A stretch of 64,000 bases of DNA, taken from Halobacteria archaeon HArc-gm2. Lineage in GTDB: Archaea > Halobacteriota > Halobacteria > Halobacteriales > Haloarculaceae. How positions within the stretch are numbered: position 1 is the first letter of the stretch; every line of letters begins with the position of its first letter. The position numbers were made by a program, and so were the translations under genes. The DNA lies in the NCBI GenBank assembly GCA_025517465.1, contig JAOPKE010000007.1, positions 62,001 to 126,000 of the forward strand, given 5' to 3'. This document shows, piece after piece, positions 8,328-15,517 of this stretch. The notes under the pieces were generated by a model, which saw only the letters and a program-made list of their open reading frames with translations, had not been told where the DNA came from and made no database searches.

Positions 8328-8976
8328 CCGCCTCGCCGTAGTCGGCAGCCAGCACCGCTCCGAACAGTTTGCCCGTGGCCGCCGCGAGGTGTTCGGCGAA
8401 CGTCGACCGGGAGATGTCGAGCGCGTCGGCGACCTCGCCAGCGTTGGCCCCTTTCGGGTACTCGAAGTAACCCATGTCGTAGGCCGTCTGCACCACCTCG
8501 CGCTGTCTGTCGGTGAGGCCGTCGTCGTCCAGCGGGTCGGCGTCGCGGTCGTCCGCTTCCAGGTTCGTCAGCCGCCGGACGCTGACGCCGTCGAACGACT
8601 CCCTGAGCCGGCCGACGACGGTCCGGACCGTCTCGAGGTCGGGGACGTGGGCTGTCACGACGAGCGTGCCGTCCTCGGCGCGGACCCCGGACGCGGGCCC
8701 GGCGATCCGTTCGATCGCCTCGCAGACGCAGTCGTCCACGGGGTCCCGCTCGAAGCGATAGAGCGTCTCGGTGCCGCTGGTCGCGACCGGATCGAGGTCG
8801 CTCTCGACCCCGTCGACCGGGGCGTCTGCCGGGAGCCGGAACTCCTCGGTGACGGCGCCGTCGCCCCGGAGCGACGCGCGACTGACGCCGTCGACGCGCT
8901 CGTCCGCGCCTTCGGAGGCCTGTGCGACGGGACACGACCCCGGGGAACCGACCGCGAACTCGACGGCGAGTGCCAT
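8299..8976 (-). CDS. NarO-like HTH_10 regulator
   Basis: A 225-residue protein with a C-terminal HTH_10 domain (LTDRQREVVQTAYDMGYFEY, then NAGEVADALDISRSTFAEHL) and a cysteine-bearing N-terminal half: Cys15 in GSCPVAQ, Cys83 and Cys85 in DDCVCEAIE. NarO, the activator of haloarchaeal denitrification genes, has a CXnCXCX7C cluster. Here the first three cysteines fit but the fourth position (93) is glycine. The gene has its own CGAAC-N2-GTTCG box 39 bases upstream of ATG 8976. Function as the island's activator is inferred. A DmsR-like paralogue is the alternative. Confidence 0.7.
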   Translation of the reverse strand: MALAVEFAVGSPGSCPVAQASEGADERVDGVSRASLRGDGAVTEEFRLPADAPVDGVESDLDPVATSGTETLYRFERDPVDDCVCEAIERIAGPASGVRAEDGTLVVTAHVPDLETVRTVVGRLRESFDGVSVRRLTNLEADDRDADPLDDDGLTDRQREVVQTAYDMGYFEYPKGANAGEVADALDISRSTFAEHLAAATGKLFGAVLAADYGEAVTRTPPAPR

Positions 8977-9015
8977 ACGCGTAGCTACGTAACCCACTAC
9001 CAAAAGGCCCTCTGG

Positions 9016-9027
9016 CGAACGTGTTCG
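9016..9027. promoter_or_regulatory. CGAAC-GT-GTTCG box
   Basis: CGAACGTGTTCG lies 39 bases upstream of the NarO-like start at 8976, suggesting autoregulation. Confidence 0.75.
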
Positions 9028-9061
9028 GGTCACGAGTCGGTCGGCCCGGACTGTCGCTCTC

Positions 9062-9967
9062 TTAGGCGAACAGGCCCGTCGAGAGGTACCGCTCGCCGGT
9101 GTCGGGGAGGATCACCACGACGGTATCCTCGGGCGCGTCGGCGGCGACCCGCTCGGCGACGGCCAGGGCGGCCCCCGACGAGACGCCGGCGAGCAGGCCC
9201 TCCTCGGCAGCGAGGCGACGCGCGGTCGCGACCGCGTCGTCGTACTCGACGGTGTGGACCTCGTCCAGGAGTTCCGTGCGCAGGATTTCGGGGACGAAGC
9301 CGGCGCCGATGCCCTGGATGGAGTGGCTGCCGGCGTCCTCGCCGGAGAGCACCGCCGACTCGGCCGGTTCGACGGCGACCGACCGGACGTCGGCCTCCCG
9401 TTCCTCCTTGAGGTACTCCGAGACGCCGGTGATGGTGCCGCCGGTGCCGACGCCGGCGACGACGGTGTCGACGTCGCCGTCAGTCGCCGCCCATATCTCG
9501 GGGCCCGTCGTCTCCCGGTGGATCCGCGGGTTCGCGAGGTTGGTGAACTGCTGGGGGACGAAACTGGGCTCGCGCTCGGCGGCGATGGCCTCGGCCTCCT
9601 CGATGGCGCCGTTCATCCCGCCGTCGGCGGGCGTGAGAACCAGGTCGGCTCCGAGTGCGCCGAGGAGTTTCCGCCGCTCCTCGCTCATCGATTCGGGCAT
9701 CGTCAGGACGAGGTCGTACCCCTTCGCCGCCGCGGCGACGGCGAGGCCGACGCCGGTGTTGCCACTGGTCGGCTCGACGATGGTCGTCCCCGGTTCAAGG
9801 TGCCCTTCCTCCTCGGCCCGTTCGAGCATCGCGACGGCGATGCGGTCCTTCACCGACCCGCCGGGGTTAGTCGCCTCGACCTTGCCGTAGAGGCCGGGCG
9901 CGAAGGAGTCGAGTGTCAACAGTGGCGTCTCGCCGACCAGTTCCGTGACGTCGCTGGCTACGTTCAT
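9062..9967 (-). CDS. cysK: Cysteine synthase (O-acetylserine sulfhydrylase)
   Basis: A 301-residue PLP enzyme making cysteine from O-acetylserine and sulfide. The PLP lysine is Lys40 in GGSVKDR. The substrate loop EPTSGNTG and the phosphate-binding GTGGTITG are intact, and the C-terminal [11 protein letters not shown] is typical of the CysK/CBS fold. The size matches CysK. It lies behind the NarO-like gene on the same strand and shows no palindromic box of its own, so it is probably a housekeeping gene inside the island. Confidence 0.95.
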   Translation of the reverse strand: MNVASDVTELVGETPLLTLDSFAPGLYGKVEATNPGGSVKDRIAVAMLERAEEEGHLEPGTTIVEPTSGNTGVGLAVAAAAKGYDLVLTMPESMSEERRKLLGALGADLVLTPADGGMNGAIEEAEAIAAEREPSFVPQQFTNLANPRIHRETTGPEIWAATDGDVDTVVAGVGTGGTITGVSEYLKEEREADVRSVAVEPAESAVLSGEDAGSHSIQGIGAGFVPEILRTELLDEVHTVEYDDAVATARRLAAEEGLLAGVSSGAALAVAERVAADAPEDTVVVILPDTGERYLSTGLFA

Positions 9968-10109
9968 CTGGCTGGACGTTCGACCCCCGTCTCCGTCAGG
10001 GCCCTCCCCGCCGATTGGGGGTGTTTAGAAGGGGCGTGATGCCGTGGGGGGACAACGCCCATCGTACTGTGGGTAGGTCGTCTTGCCGGATCAGGTGGTA
10101 TCCCGATCC

Positions 10110-10379
10110 ATGGGCTGTTCACCCCTCGTCACGGCGAACCGACGACTCATCGAGGCGATGGAGACGCCGCCGGACCGGGGCGCGGAGGAGCGCCTCGACG
10201 AAGTGGCCGCCCTGCTGTGGGCGATGGAACACGAACACGTGACCGACCCGGGCGCGTGCTGTCGCGTCTACGAAAAGCTCCGCTCGCTGGAGCGGGAGGT
10301 CGGCGACCACCGCCGCAGCGCCGTCGAACGCGCCCGCCGGTCGGTGGAGTCCTACGGCGAACGCCTCGGCCCGGTTTGA
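10110..10379 (+). CDS. Small hypothetical protein
   Basis: An 89-residue charged, largely helical protein with three cysteines (MGCSPLV at the start, GACCRVYEKL in the middle). No family recognised. ATG 10110 is favoured over 10083 because the upstream part lacks coding character. Its TGA stop overlaps the first base of the 82-base palindromic element at 10379. Whether it is expressed with the neighbouring DUF2249 gene is unclear. Confidence 0.5.
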   Translation: MGCSPLVTANRRLIEAMETPPDRGAEERLDEVAALLWAMEHEHVTDPGACCRVYEKLRSLEREVGDHRRSAVERARRSVESYGERLGPV

Positions 10380-10460
10380 TAGTGCCGGTTGTAACTTTTT
10401 ACCGACGTTCGACGGCACCGGTCACGTCGAACTCCGGACAGGGCTTACAACCGACACTAT
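10379..10460. repeat. 82-bp palindromic element, copy 1
   Basis: The left end ATAGTGCCGGTTGTAAC and the right end CTTACAACCGACACTAT are near-perfect inverted repeats. The interior also aligns with the element at 23622-23702 when that one is read on the minus strand (both have TTACCG and CCGGTC in register). It starts at the A of the upstream stop codon and lies 30 bases ahead of a CGAAC-N2-GTTCG box. Confidence 0.75.
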
Positions 10461-10489
10461 GAGTGGGAACGGCGGTGGGCCGCGGCGCT

Positions 10490-10501
10490 CGAACGTGTTC
10501 G
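10490..10501. promoter_or_regulatory. CGAAC-GT-GTTCG box
   Basis: CGAACGTGTTCG lies 38 bases before the DUF2249 start at 10540. No TATA element is visible between them. Confidence 0.75.
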
Positions 10502-10539
10502 AGCCAACCGATACGCGAGCGCGGACCCGACTCGGTAGT

Positions 10540-10758
10540 ATGTCCGCGACCACCACGCTCGACGTGCGCGACGTCGACGACGAACCGTTCCCCCACATCA
10601 TGTCGGCCCTGTCTGACCTGGCGGAAGGGGAGACGCTGGAACTGGTCAACAGCTTCGAGCCCGAGCCCCTGTACAGCGTCCTCTCCCAGCGCGGCTTCGA
10701 CTACGAGAGCGAGCGAGTTGCCGAGGACAAGTGGCACGTGTTCGTCAGCCACGCCTGA
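10540..10758 (+). CDS. DUF2249 protein (1 of 3)
   Basis: A 72-residue protein that is entirely a DUF2249 domain: TLDVRDVDDEPFPHIMSAL at the start, the central GETLELVNSFEPEPLYSVL, and a C-terminal strand KWHVFVSH. DUF2249 is a small TusA-like fold common in denitrification and anaerobic clusters. Its chemistry is not established. The start at 10540 is set by the domain boundary and by the 38-base spacing from the box. Two paralogues follow at 14329 and 15160. Confidence 0.85.
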   Translation: MSATTTLDVRDVDDEPFPHIMSALSDLAEGETLELVNSFEPEPLYSVLSQRGFDYESERVAEDKWHVFVSHA

Positions 10759-11403
10759 TTCTCTCCGAACCATCCACACGCCGACGACCCGCCCGCTACG
10801 TCTGTGTGTGAGTTGAACGGTTGGTTCTTGACCGAGGTAGTGAAACGAACAATGACAGCAACAACCAGAAAGCCCTCGGCGGGCTCGGGTCGCGGGGCTT
10901 GCTGCGCTCCTCACTTCGTTCCGGTGCTTACTGCGCCCGGCTTCCCCGACCCCGCCTCGCCCTTTCAGTCCTCCAGGTGACCGCACCGCAGCCCTCCCCT
11001 CCCCCTGGTCGCGCGATGAAACGCGCTCCCGGCCGACCGCTGTGCGGTTGCCGAGCGGTCAGGACGCGTGTCGCTCGCCGGACGGTGAGCGACCGGGGAG
11101 GGGTGGTGGAGTCAATCGCGAGCGCGTTTTATCGCGCGAGCGACGGCTGTCCCTGGAGGACTGAAAGGGCGAGGTGCGGTCGACGAAGCACGGACCCGCA
11201 AGCACTGGAACGAAGTGAAGCGCGCAGCGGCGTCCGCGCGAGGCGAGCGGGCCGAGGGCTTTCCTTTGTCGTCGGTCCCGACTCCGACTCCAAACAACAA
11301 GCCGAGGGCTTTCGAGGTGTTGTCGTCTCCTATTCCGTCACTTTCTCAAATCCACCAAATCGCTCACTACACACGCTATATTGATCAGGGCAACGTCGAG
11401 CCG
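10759..11403. other. Gene-free region dominated by a long inverted duplication
   Basis: 645 bases between the DUF2249 gene and the oxidase gene. Apparent frames on both strands have no family resemblance and follow the symmetry of the inverted repeat. I see no real gene. The repeat is described separately. Confidence 0.6.
10866..11265. repeat. 400-bp imperfect inverted duplication
   Basis: Matching blocks in inverted order: GAAAGCCCTCGGC (10868-10880) with GCCGAGGGCTTTC (11251-11263); a perfect 23-base pair of blocks, 10955-10977 with 11152-11174; and TCGCGCGATGAAACGCGCTC (11009-11028) with its one-mismatch complement at 11120-11139. The centre is near 11075. A further partial copy (CCGAGGGCTTTC) follows at about 11301. 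No transposase is present, so it is MITE-like or a relic. Confidence 0.75.
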
Positions 11404-13143
11404 TTACGACTCGCCCGCCTCTTCGCCGCCGTCCGCAACCGCCAGCTTCCGCTGTCGCTTGAACCACTCCCACTCGCGGGCGGCGGTCGGGTGGTCGCCG
11501 ATGTCCCACGGGTCGTCGCTCTGGACGCGCTGGCCTTCCAGCCAGCTGGTGACGAGGTTCCAGACGAAGATCAGCTGGCCGAATGTCAGCAGGACGACGC
11601 CGAGTGTCGCGACCTGGTGGAGGCCGGCGAACAGTTCGACGGGGCCGACCGTGACTTCGTAGCTCGCGTAGCGTCGCGGCATCCCGGCGTAGCCCAGCAG
11701 GATCATCGGGAAGAACGTCACGTTGGTGCCGACCATCGTCAGCCAGAAGTGCCACCTGGCGAGGGTCTGCTGGTACCAGCGCCCGGTGTAGAGTGGGAAC
11801 CAGTAGTAGATGCCGGCGAAGACGGCGAAGGCGATGGCGCCCATGATGACGTAGTGGAAGTGGGCGACGACCTGGTAGGTGTCGTGGAGGATCAGGTCGA
11901 CGGGGATGGAAGCCTCGAAGACGCCGGTGACGCCGCCGATGATGAAGTTGAACACGAAGCCCGCACAGAAGAGGAACGGCGCGGTCAGCCGCAGGCTCCC
12001 GTTCCACATCGTCGCGATCCAGTTGAACGTCTTGACCGCGCTCGGTATGGCGATAGCGATAGAGACGGCCATGAACGAGGCGCGGAGGCGGGGGTCGATT
12101 CCCGTCGCGAACATGTGGTGGGCCCAGACGCCGAAGGCCAGCACCCCGAGCGCGAGCGTCGAGTAGACGACGAAGCGGAACCCGAACAGCTTCCGACCGG
12201 TGAACTTCGGGAGGATGTAGCTCACCAGTCCCATCGGCGGGAGCACGAGGATGTACACCTCGGGGTGGCCGAAGAACCAGAACAGGTGTTGCCAGAGGAT
12301 CGGCCCGCCGCCGTCTGCGGTGAAGAACGTCGTCCCGACGTTCCGGTCGAGCAGGAGCATCACGAGCGCGCTCCCCAGCAGCGGGAACGAAAAGAGGATC
12401 TGGCCGGACTGGACGAGCACCGTCCAGCTGAAGATGTCCAGCGTCGCCCAGTCGACGCCCTCGCCCTGCTCGGTGAAGATGGTCACGATGAAGTTGATCG
12501 ACCCCAGCGTCGCCGAGACGCCGGTGAGGTGCAGGCCAAGCACCATGAGGTCGATCGCTCGACTCGGCTGTTCGATAGAGAGCGGCGTGTACATCGTCCA
12601 GGACGTCTGGGCCGGGTCGACGCCCGGCAGGAAGAACCCGGCCCAGATGAGTATCGCACCCATCGGCAAGAGCCAGAACGCGATGGCGTTGATCCGCGGG
12701 AAGGCCATGTCGTCGGCGCCGATGAGCAACGGGATCAGGTAGTTTGCGAACGCCGCCAGGATGGGCGTCCCGAAGAGGAACAGCATCGTGATGCCGTGGC
12801 TCGTCATCAGCGCGTTGTACGTGCTCGCCGTGAGCAGGTCGCTCGGCGGCGTCACCAGTTCAAGGCGCATCAACACGACGGCGACCCCGCCCCAGGCGAA
12901 GGCGACGACGGCGAAGACGCCGTACATGAGCCCGATATCTTTGTGGTCGACCGTCGTCAGCCAGCGCACGATGCCGGACGGTTTCTCGGCGTGGCCGTGA
13001 CCGACCTCCTCGCCGTGTCCGGGCGCGCCGCCGCCGGTCGGAACGTAGTCGGGCCAGTCCTCGACGCGTGCCAGCATCGCGACGACGACGACGGACAGCG
13101 CCGCCATCACCGCCGTCGTCGCGAGCGTCCCTGCGGGAGCCAT
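11404..13143 (-). CDS. coxA: Haem-copper oxidase subunit I (A-type)
   Basis: A 579-residue, roughly 13-14-helix protein. The CuB/Tyr motif HPEVY (His293-Tyr297) with following ILVLPPMG, the HHMF pair, and the haem ligands in HDTYQVVAHFHYV are present. The cross-link tyrosine and the glutamate in GHPEV mark an O2-reducing A-type oxidase, not a NorB-type NO reductase. ATG 13143 is used. A subunit II gene with CuA is not in the window. Halocyanins encoded at 17583 and 22964 are candidate electron donors. A one-mismatch island box lies 42 bases upstream. Likely function: terminal oxidase in the membrane, perhaps for low oxygen (inferred). Confidence 0.93.
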   Translation of the reverse strand: MAPAGTLATTAVMAALSVVVVAMLARVEDWPDYVPTGGGAPGHGEEVGHGHAEKPSGIVRWLTTVDHKDIGLMYGVFAVVAFAWGGVAVVLMRLELVTPPSDLLTASTYNALMTSHGITMLFLFGTPILAAFANYLIPLLIGADDMAFPRINAIAFWLLPMGAILIWAGFFLPGVDPAQTSWTMYTPLSIEQPSRAIDLMVLGLHLTGVSATLGSINFIVTIFTEQGEGVDWATLDIFSWTVLVQSGQILFSFPLLGSALVMLLLDRNVGTTFFTADGGGPILWQHLFWFFGHPEVYILVLPPMGLVSYILPKFTGRKLFGFRFVVYSTLALGVLAFGVWAHHMFATGIDPRLRASFMAVSIAIAIPSAVKTFNWIATMWNGSLRLTAPFLFCAGFVFNFIIGGVTGVFEASIPVDLILHDTYQVVAHFHYVIMGAIAFAVFAGIYYWFPLYTGRWYQQTLARWHFWLTMVGTNVTFFPMILLGYAGMPRRYASYEVTVGPVELFAGLHQVATLGVVLLTFGQLIFVWNLVTSWLEGQRVQSDDPWDIGDHPTAAREWEWFKRQRKLAVADGGEEAGES

Positions 13144-13185
13144 GATACTGGGGGGATTCAAGGGAGCACCCCGTCAGGGTTGTCC

Positions 13186-13197
13186 GGAACATGTTCG
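13186..13197. promoter_or_regulatory. GGAAC-AT-GTTCG box (one mismatch) before coxA
   Basis: GGAACATGTTCG differs from the perfect palindrome at one position and lies 42 bases upstream of ATG 13143. Confidence 0.6.
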
Positions 13198-13233
13198 CGG
13201 CGGGGTGGGCCGCTCGTCGTGACTCTCGTGCCC

Positions 13234-13788
13234 TCAGAATGGAACGTCGCTCGTCGAGGACTCGGCCCCCGACGATTTGGCGTCCTCCACCGTCAACGAC
13301 AGGTCGCCGGATTCGCGGAACTGATCCTCCAGCTGGGTGAGCTTGCCGTTGATGGCGACGGCCTGGTGGTGCATCGGCGCCACGCGGACGCGGACGAGGT
13401 CGTACTCGTGGTACTCCGGGGCGCCGTTCCAGGCCCGGAACGCGCCCAGGCAGAGCGTGTCGCTCTGCGGGCAGAACTCCGTCGTCGGCGTGAACTCGGC
13501 CCGGAGGATCGACGGGTCGTCGGCCTGGCGCGCATAGCGGAAGCCGGCGTCGGGGTGGCGCGGGTCGAGGTTCAGCCGCGCGAGGTTGTAGCCGAAGGTC
13601 ATGTCGTAGACGCCCCGGTCCTCGAACCGCTCGTGGGCCAGGCGGTGGAATGCGGCGTGTTCGCGGCCCGCCAGCACGTCGTGGCCGGCGAGGAACGGGC
13701 CCACCTCGGGGATGGTGCCGGGGACGAACTCGTCGTACCGGTCGAAGCTCTCGCCGTCGTCGGTGGCGAACGGGCTGGGGAGGTTCAT
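13234..13788 (-). CDS. Conserved protein, possibly MIP18/DUF59-related
   Basis: A 184-residue soluble protein not confidently recognised. The middle has TPTTEFCPQSDTLCLGAFRA and then VRVRVAPMHHQAVAINGKL, resembling the TPTTPxCP...I and VxPxW...I elements of MIP18/DUF59 Fe-S assembly proteins. The N-terminal half is His/Phe rich with no match. ATG 13788 is set by a CGAAC-N2-GTTCG box 38 bases upstream, shared with the divergent cupin. A role in metal-centre assembly is a guess from that similarity. Confidence 0.55.
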   Translation of the reverse strand: MNLPSPFATDDGESFDRYDEFVPGTIPEVGPFLAGHDVLAGREHAAFHRLAHERFEDRGVYDMTFGYNLARLNLDPRHPDAGFRYARQADDPSILRAEFTPTTEFCPQSDTLCLGAFRAWNGAPEYHEYDLVRVRVAPMHHQAVAINGKLTQLEDQFRESGDLSLTVEDAKSSGAESSTSDVPF

Positions 13789-13826
13789 ACGCAGTCGTTC
13801 GGTCCCGACGCGGCTATCCGTACTCC

Positions 13827-13838
13827 CGAACACGTTCG
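13827..13838. promoter_or_regulatory. CGAAC-AC-GTTCG box in divergent promoter
   Basis: CGAACACGTTCG is placed symmetrically: 38 bases from ATG 13788 (minus strand) and 37 bases from ATG 13876 (plus strand). One site can serve both genes. Confidence 0.8.
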
Positions 13839-13875
13839 GCACAACCCGGAGCGGTCCGGGCGCCGACCGTCCCGT

Positions 13876-14250
13876 ATGGTCGCGACAGACTTCACGAGCG
13901 AGCGCGCCTTCGAGGAGGGCAAGTTCCGCGCCCACGTCCTCCACGAGTCGGACAGCCAGAAAGTCGTCATGGGCTACTTCCGCCCGGACCAGTTCATCCC
14001 CGTCCACGCCCCGGACAGCCAGGTGGCGATTACCGTCCACTCCGGCGAGGGAGTCGTCCGCGAGGGTGAAACCGACCACCACGTCGAACCGGGGTCGGTC
14101 GTCGTCGTCCCGGTCGGAGAGAAGCGCGGCGTCCGCGCCGAGACGGAACTGCAGGCGACGCTCGTGACGGCGCCGCCGCCGGGGGAGGCGGCCCACGAGC
14201 CAGTTCGACGCGGCCTCGCGCAGGGCGAGTTCGAGCCGGAACTCGAGTGA
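13876..14250 (+). CDS. Cupin-domain protein (1)
   Basis: A 124-residue single-domain cupin. FIPVHAPDSQVAITVHSGEG and DHHVEPGSVVVVPVGEKRGV correspond to the two cupin motifs. The metal-ligand set is partial (His in VHAP, His-His in TDHHV). ATG 13876 lies 37 bases from the shared box. In haloarchaeal denitrification clusters such small cupins accompany DUF2249 genes, as here. Ligand and reaction unknown. Confidence 0.8.
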   Translation: MVATDFTSERAFEEGKFRAHVLHESDSQKVVMGYFRPDQFIPVHAPDSQVAITVHSGEGVVREGETDHHVEPGSVVVVPVGEKRGVRAETELQATLVTAPPPGEAAHEPVRRGLAQGEFEPELE

Positions 14251-14276
14251 CCGTTCTCGCGGCCAACTCGATCGAC

Positions 14277-14288
14277 CGAACATATTCG
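14277..14288. promoter_or_regulatory. CGAAC-AT-ATTCG box
   Basis: CGAACATATTCG (one half-site altered) lies 40 bases before ATG 14329. Confidence 0.7.
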
Positions 14289-14328
14289 GGGGAACCCCCT
14301 CCGGGCCCAGGAACGAACCGCCAGTCGC

Positions 14329-14562
14329 ATGCCAGAAACGACGCTCGACCTGCGCGATATCCCGCCGGCGGAACGCCACCCGATGATCCACTCGGCCTTC
14401 GAGGCGCTCGGGAGCGGTGAGGCCCTCGAAATCGTCAACGACCACGAGCCCAAGCCGCTGTTCTACGAGTTCCAGGCCGAGGTCGACGCCTTCGACGCGG
14501 AGAACTACGACTGCGAGCGGGCGGAACCGGGCAAGTTCGTCGCGACGTTGCCGAAGGTGTGA
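14329..14562 (+). CDS. DUF2249 protein (2 of 3)
   Basis: 77 residues, all DUF2249: TTLDLRDIPPAERHPMIHSA, then GEALEIVNDHEPKPLFYEF and a C-terminal FVATLPKV. It has a tight gap of four bases to the next cupin gene (stop 14562, ATG 14567), so the two form an operon behind the box at 14277. It is a paralogue of 10540-10758. Confidence 0.88.
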   Translation: MPETTLDLRDIPPAERHPMIHSAFEALGSGEALEIVNDHEPKPLFYEFQAEVDAFDAENYDCERAEPGKFVATLPKV

Positions 14563-14566
14563 TTCG

Positions 14567-14863
14567 ATGCGCATCGAACGAGCCAACGTCGACGCGGCCG
14601 ACGAAGACGGGCGGGCGGCGCTGTTCGAGGGCGAACCCCGGACCGTCCACCTCTCGCTGTCGGCCGACCAGCGCGTCCCGGCCCACGACCACCCCGACAG
14701 ACAGATCCTTTTTCACGTCCTCGAGGGCGAGATCACCCTCGACCTCGACGACGAGACCCACGACCTGTCGGCGGGCGACGTGCTCCGGTTCGACGGGGAC
14801 CGCCAGATATCGCCGAAGGCCGTCACGGACGCACGGGCGCTCGTCGTCCTCGCGAAGGCGTAG
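14567..14863 (+). CDS. Cupin-domain protein (2)
   Basis: A 98-residue cupin. Motif 1 includes VPAHDHPDRQILFHVLEGE (metal-type His ligands in HDHP), and motif 2 includes HDLSAGDVLRFDGDRQISPK. It is translated from ATG 14567 immediately after the DUF2249 gene. A small-molecule or metal-binding role is likely. Its substrate is unknown. Confidence 0.85.
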   Translation: MRIERANVDAADEDGRAALFEGEPRTVHLSLSADQRVPAHDHPDRQILFHVLEGEITLDLDDETHDLSAGDVLRFDGDRQISPKAVTDARALVVLAKA

Positions 14864-14875
14864 GTCGCAATCTGC

Positions 14876-15163
14876 CTATTCCAGGAACAGTTCGCGGACC
14901 GCCTCCGCAACCGCCTCGTTTTCCGCCGCGCCAGCGACCCCGCGAGCGGGCGCCGCCAGTAGTTCTTCGACGATCCGGTCGGCCAGTTCCGCGACGGCGG
15001 CGCGCTCCTCCGGCGTGAGGTCGCCGCGGGCCGCCAGCCGCGAGTACGCCCGTGCGACCTCCTCGTCCCGGATCGTCTCGGCGCGCTCGCGGACCTGTCG
15101 CAGTTCGCTCTCGCCAGTCGGCCCGTCGGCCGTCGCCCCCTCGTTCGCGGACGAACTCGTCAC
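14876..15163 (-). CDS. Stand-alone GlutR (HemA) dimerisation-domain-like protein
   Basis: A 95-residue helical protein. ELRQVRERAETIRDEEVARA, then LTPEERAAVAELADRIVEEL and LAAPARGV, resembles the C-terminal dimerisation domain of glutamyl-tRNA reductase without the catalytic or NADPH domains. The start is GTG 15163, overlapping the stop of the upstream DUF2249 gene as GTGA, so translation is coupled. Pairing with a haem-pathway-derived domain fits the haem theme of the island, but a catalytic role is impossible. Confidence 0.6.
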   Translation of the reverse strand: MTSSSANEGATADGPTGESELRQVRERAETIRDEEVARAYSRLAARGDLTPEERAAVAELADRIVEELLAAPARGVAGAAENEAVAEAVRELFLE

Positions 15164-15429
15164 TGTTCTCGCCAGATGACCGTGGCGGTCGCGTCGGCCT
15201 GTTCGACCGTCTCGTAGGCGTAGTCGCGGTCGTCGAGCTTCGGGTAGAGGTGCTGTGGCGCGCGGTCGTTGTACTGGACGAGGACGACGTCGTCGGCAAG
15301 CTCCGGGAGGGCTTCGAGGGTCTGCCGCAGCGGAGCGGGCGGGCCGGCGGCGGCGACGTCCAGCGTCTCGACGGGGGCGTCGATCGGTGCGTCGGTCGCT
15401 TCCAGGACGGACCGGGTGGCGTCTTCCAT
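15160..15429 (-). CDS. DUF2249 protein (3 of 3)
   Basis: 89 residues with an N-terminal extension, then VETLDVAAAGPPAPLRQTLE, the central VVLVQYNDRAPQHLYPKL and the closing strand ATATVIWRE. The order matches DUF2249, though it is more divergent than the other two copies. ATG 15429 lies 38 bases from the box at 15468. Its stop overlaps the start of the GlutR-tail-like gene. Confidence 0.75.
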   Translation of the reverse strand: MEDATRSVLEATDAPIDAPVETLDVAAAGPPAPLRQTLEALPELADDVVLVQYNDRAPQHLYPKLDDRDYAYETVEQADATATVIWREQ

Positions 15430-15467
15430 GGGTGTCCGTACCGGCCCGACGCCGCCGACCGTTTCCC

Positions 15468-15479
15468 CGAATATGTTCG
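15468..15479. promoter_or_regulatory. CGAAT-AT-GTTCG box in divergent promoter
   Basis: CGAATATGTTCG is exactly 38 bases from both ATG 15429 (minus strand) and ATG 15518 (plus strand). Confidence 0.78.
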
Positions 15480-15517
15480 GGCCCAGAGCCAGCAACGTCG
15501 GCGCCCTCCGTCGATCC

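Noticed and set aside
10399..10986. 195-residue minus-strand frame across the DUF2249 gene
   Set aside because: It overlaps a clear DUF2249 gene, a palindromic element and a regulatory box, and its protein has no coding character.
10821..11384. 187-residue plus-strand frame in the inverted duplication
   Set aside because: Its sequence follows the symmetry of the repeat and shows no family match.
11404..13143. Calling the haem-copper protein a NorB-type nitric oxide reductase
   Set aside because: The HPEVY motif with its tyrosine and glutamate marks an O2-reducing A-type oxidase; NorB lacks these.
11215..13875. Long plus-strand frame running into the cupin gene
   Set aside because: Only the part from 13876 matches a cupin; the rest is the antisense of coxA and its neighbour.
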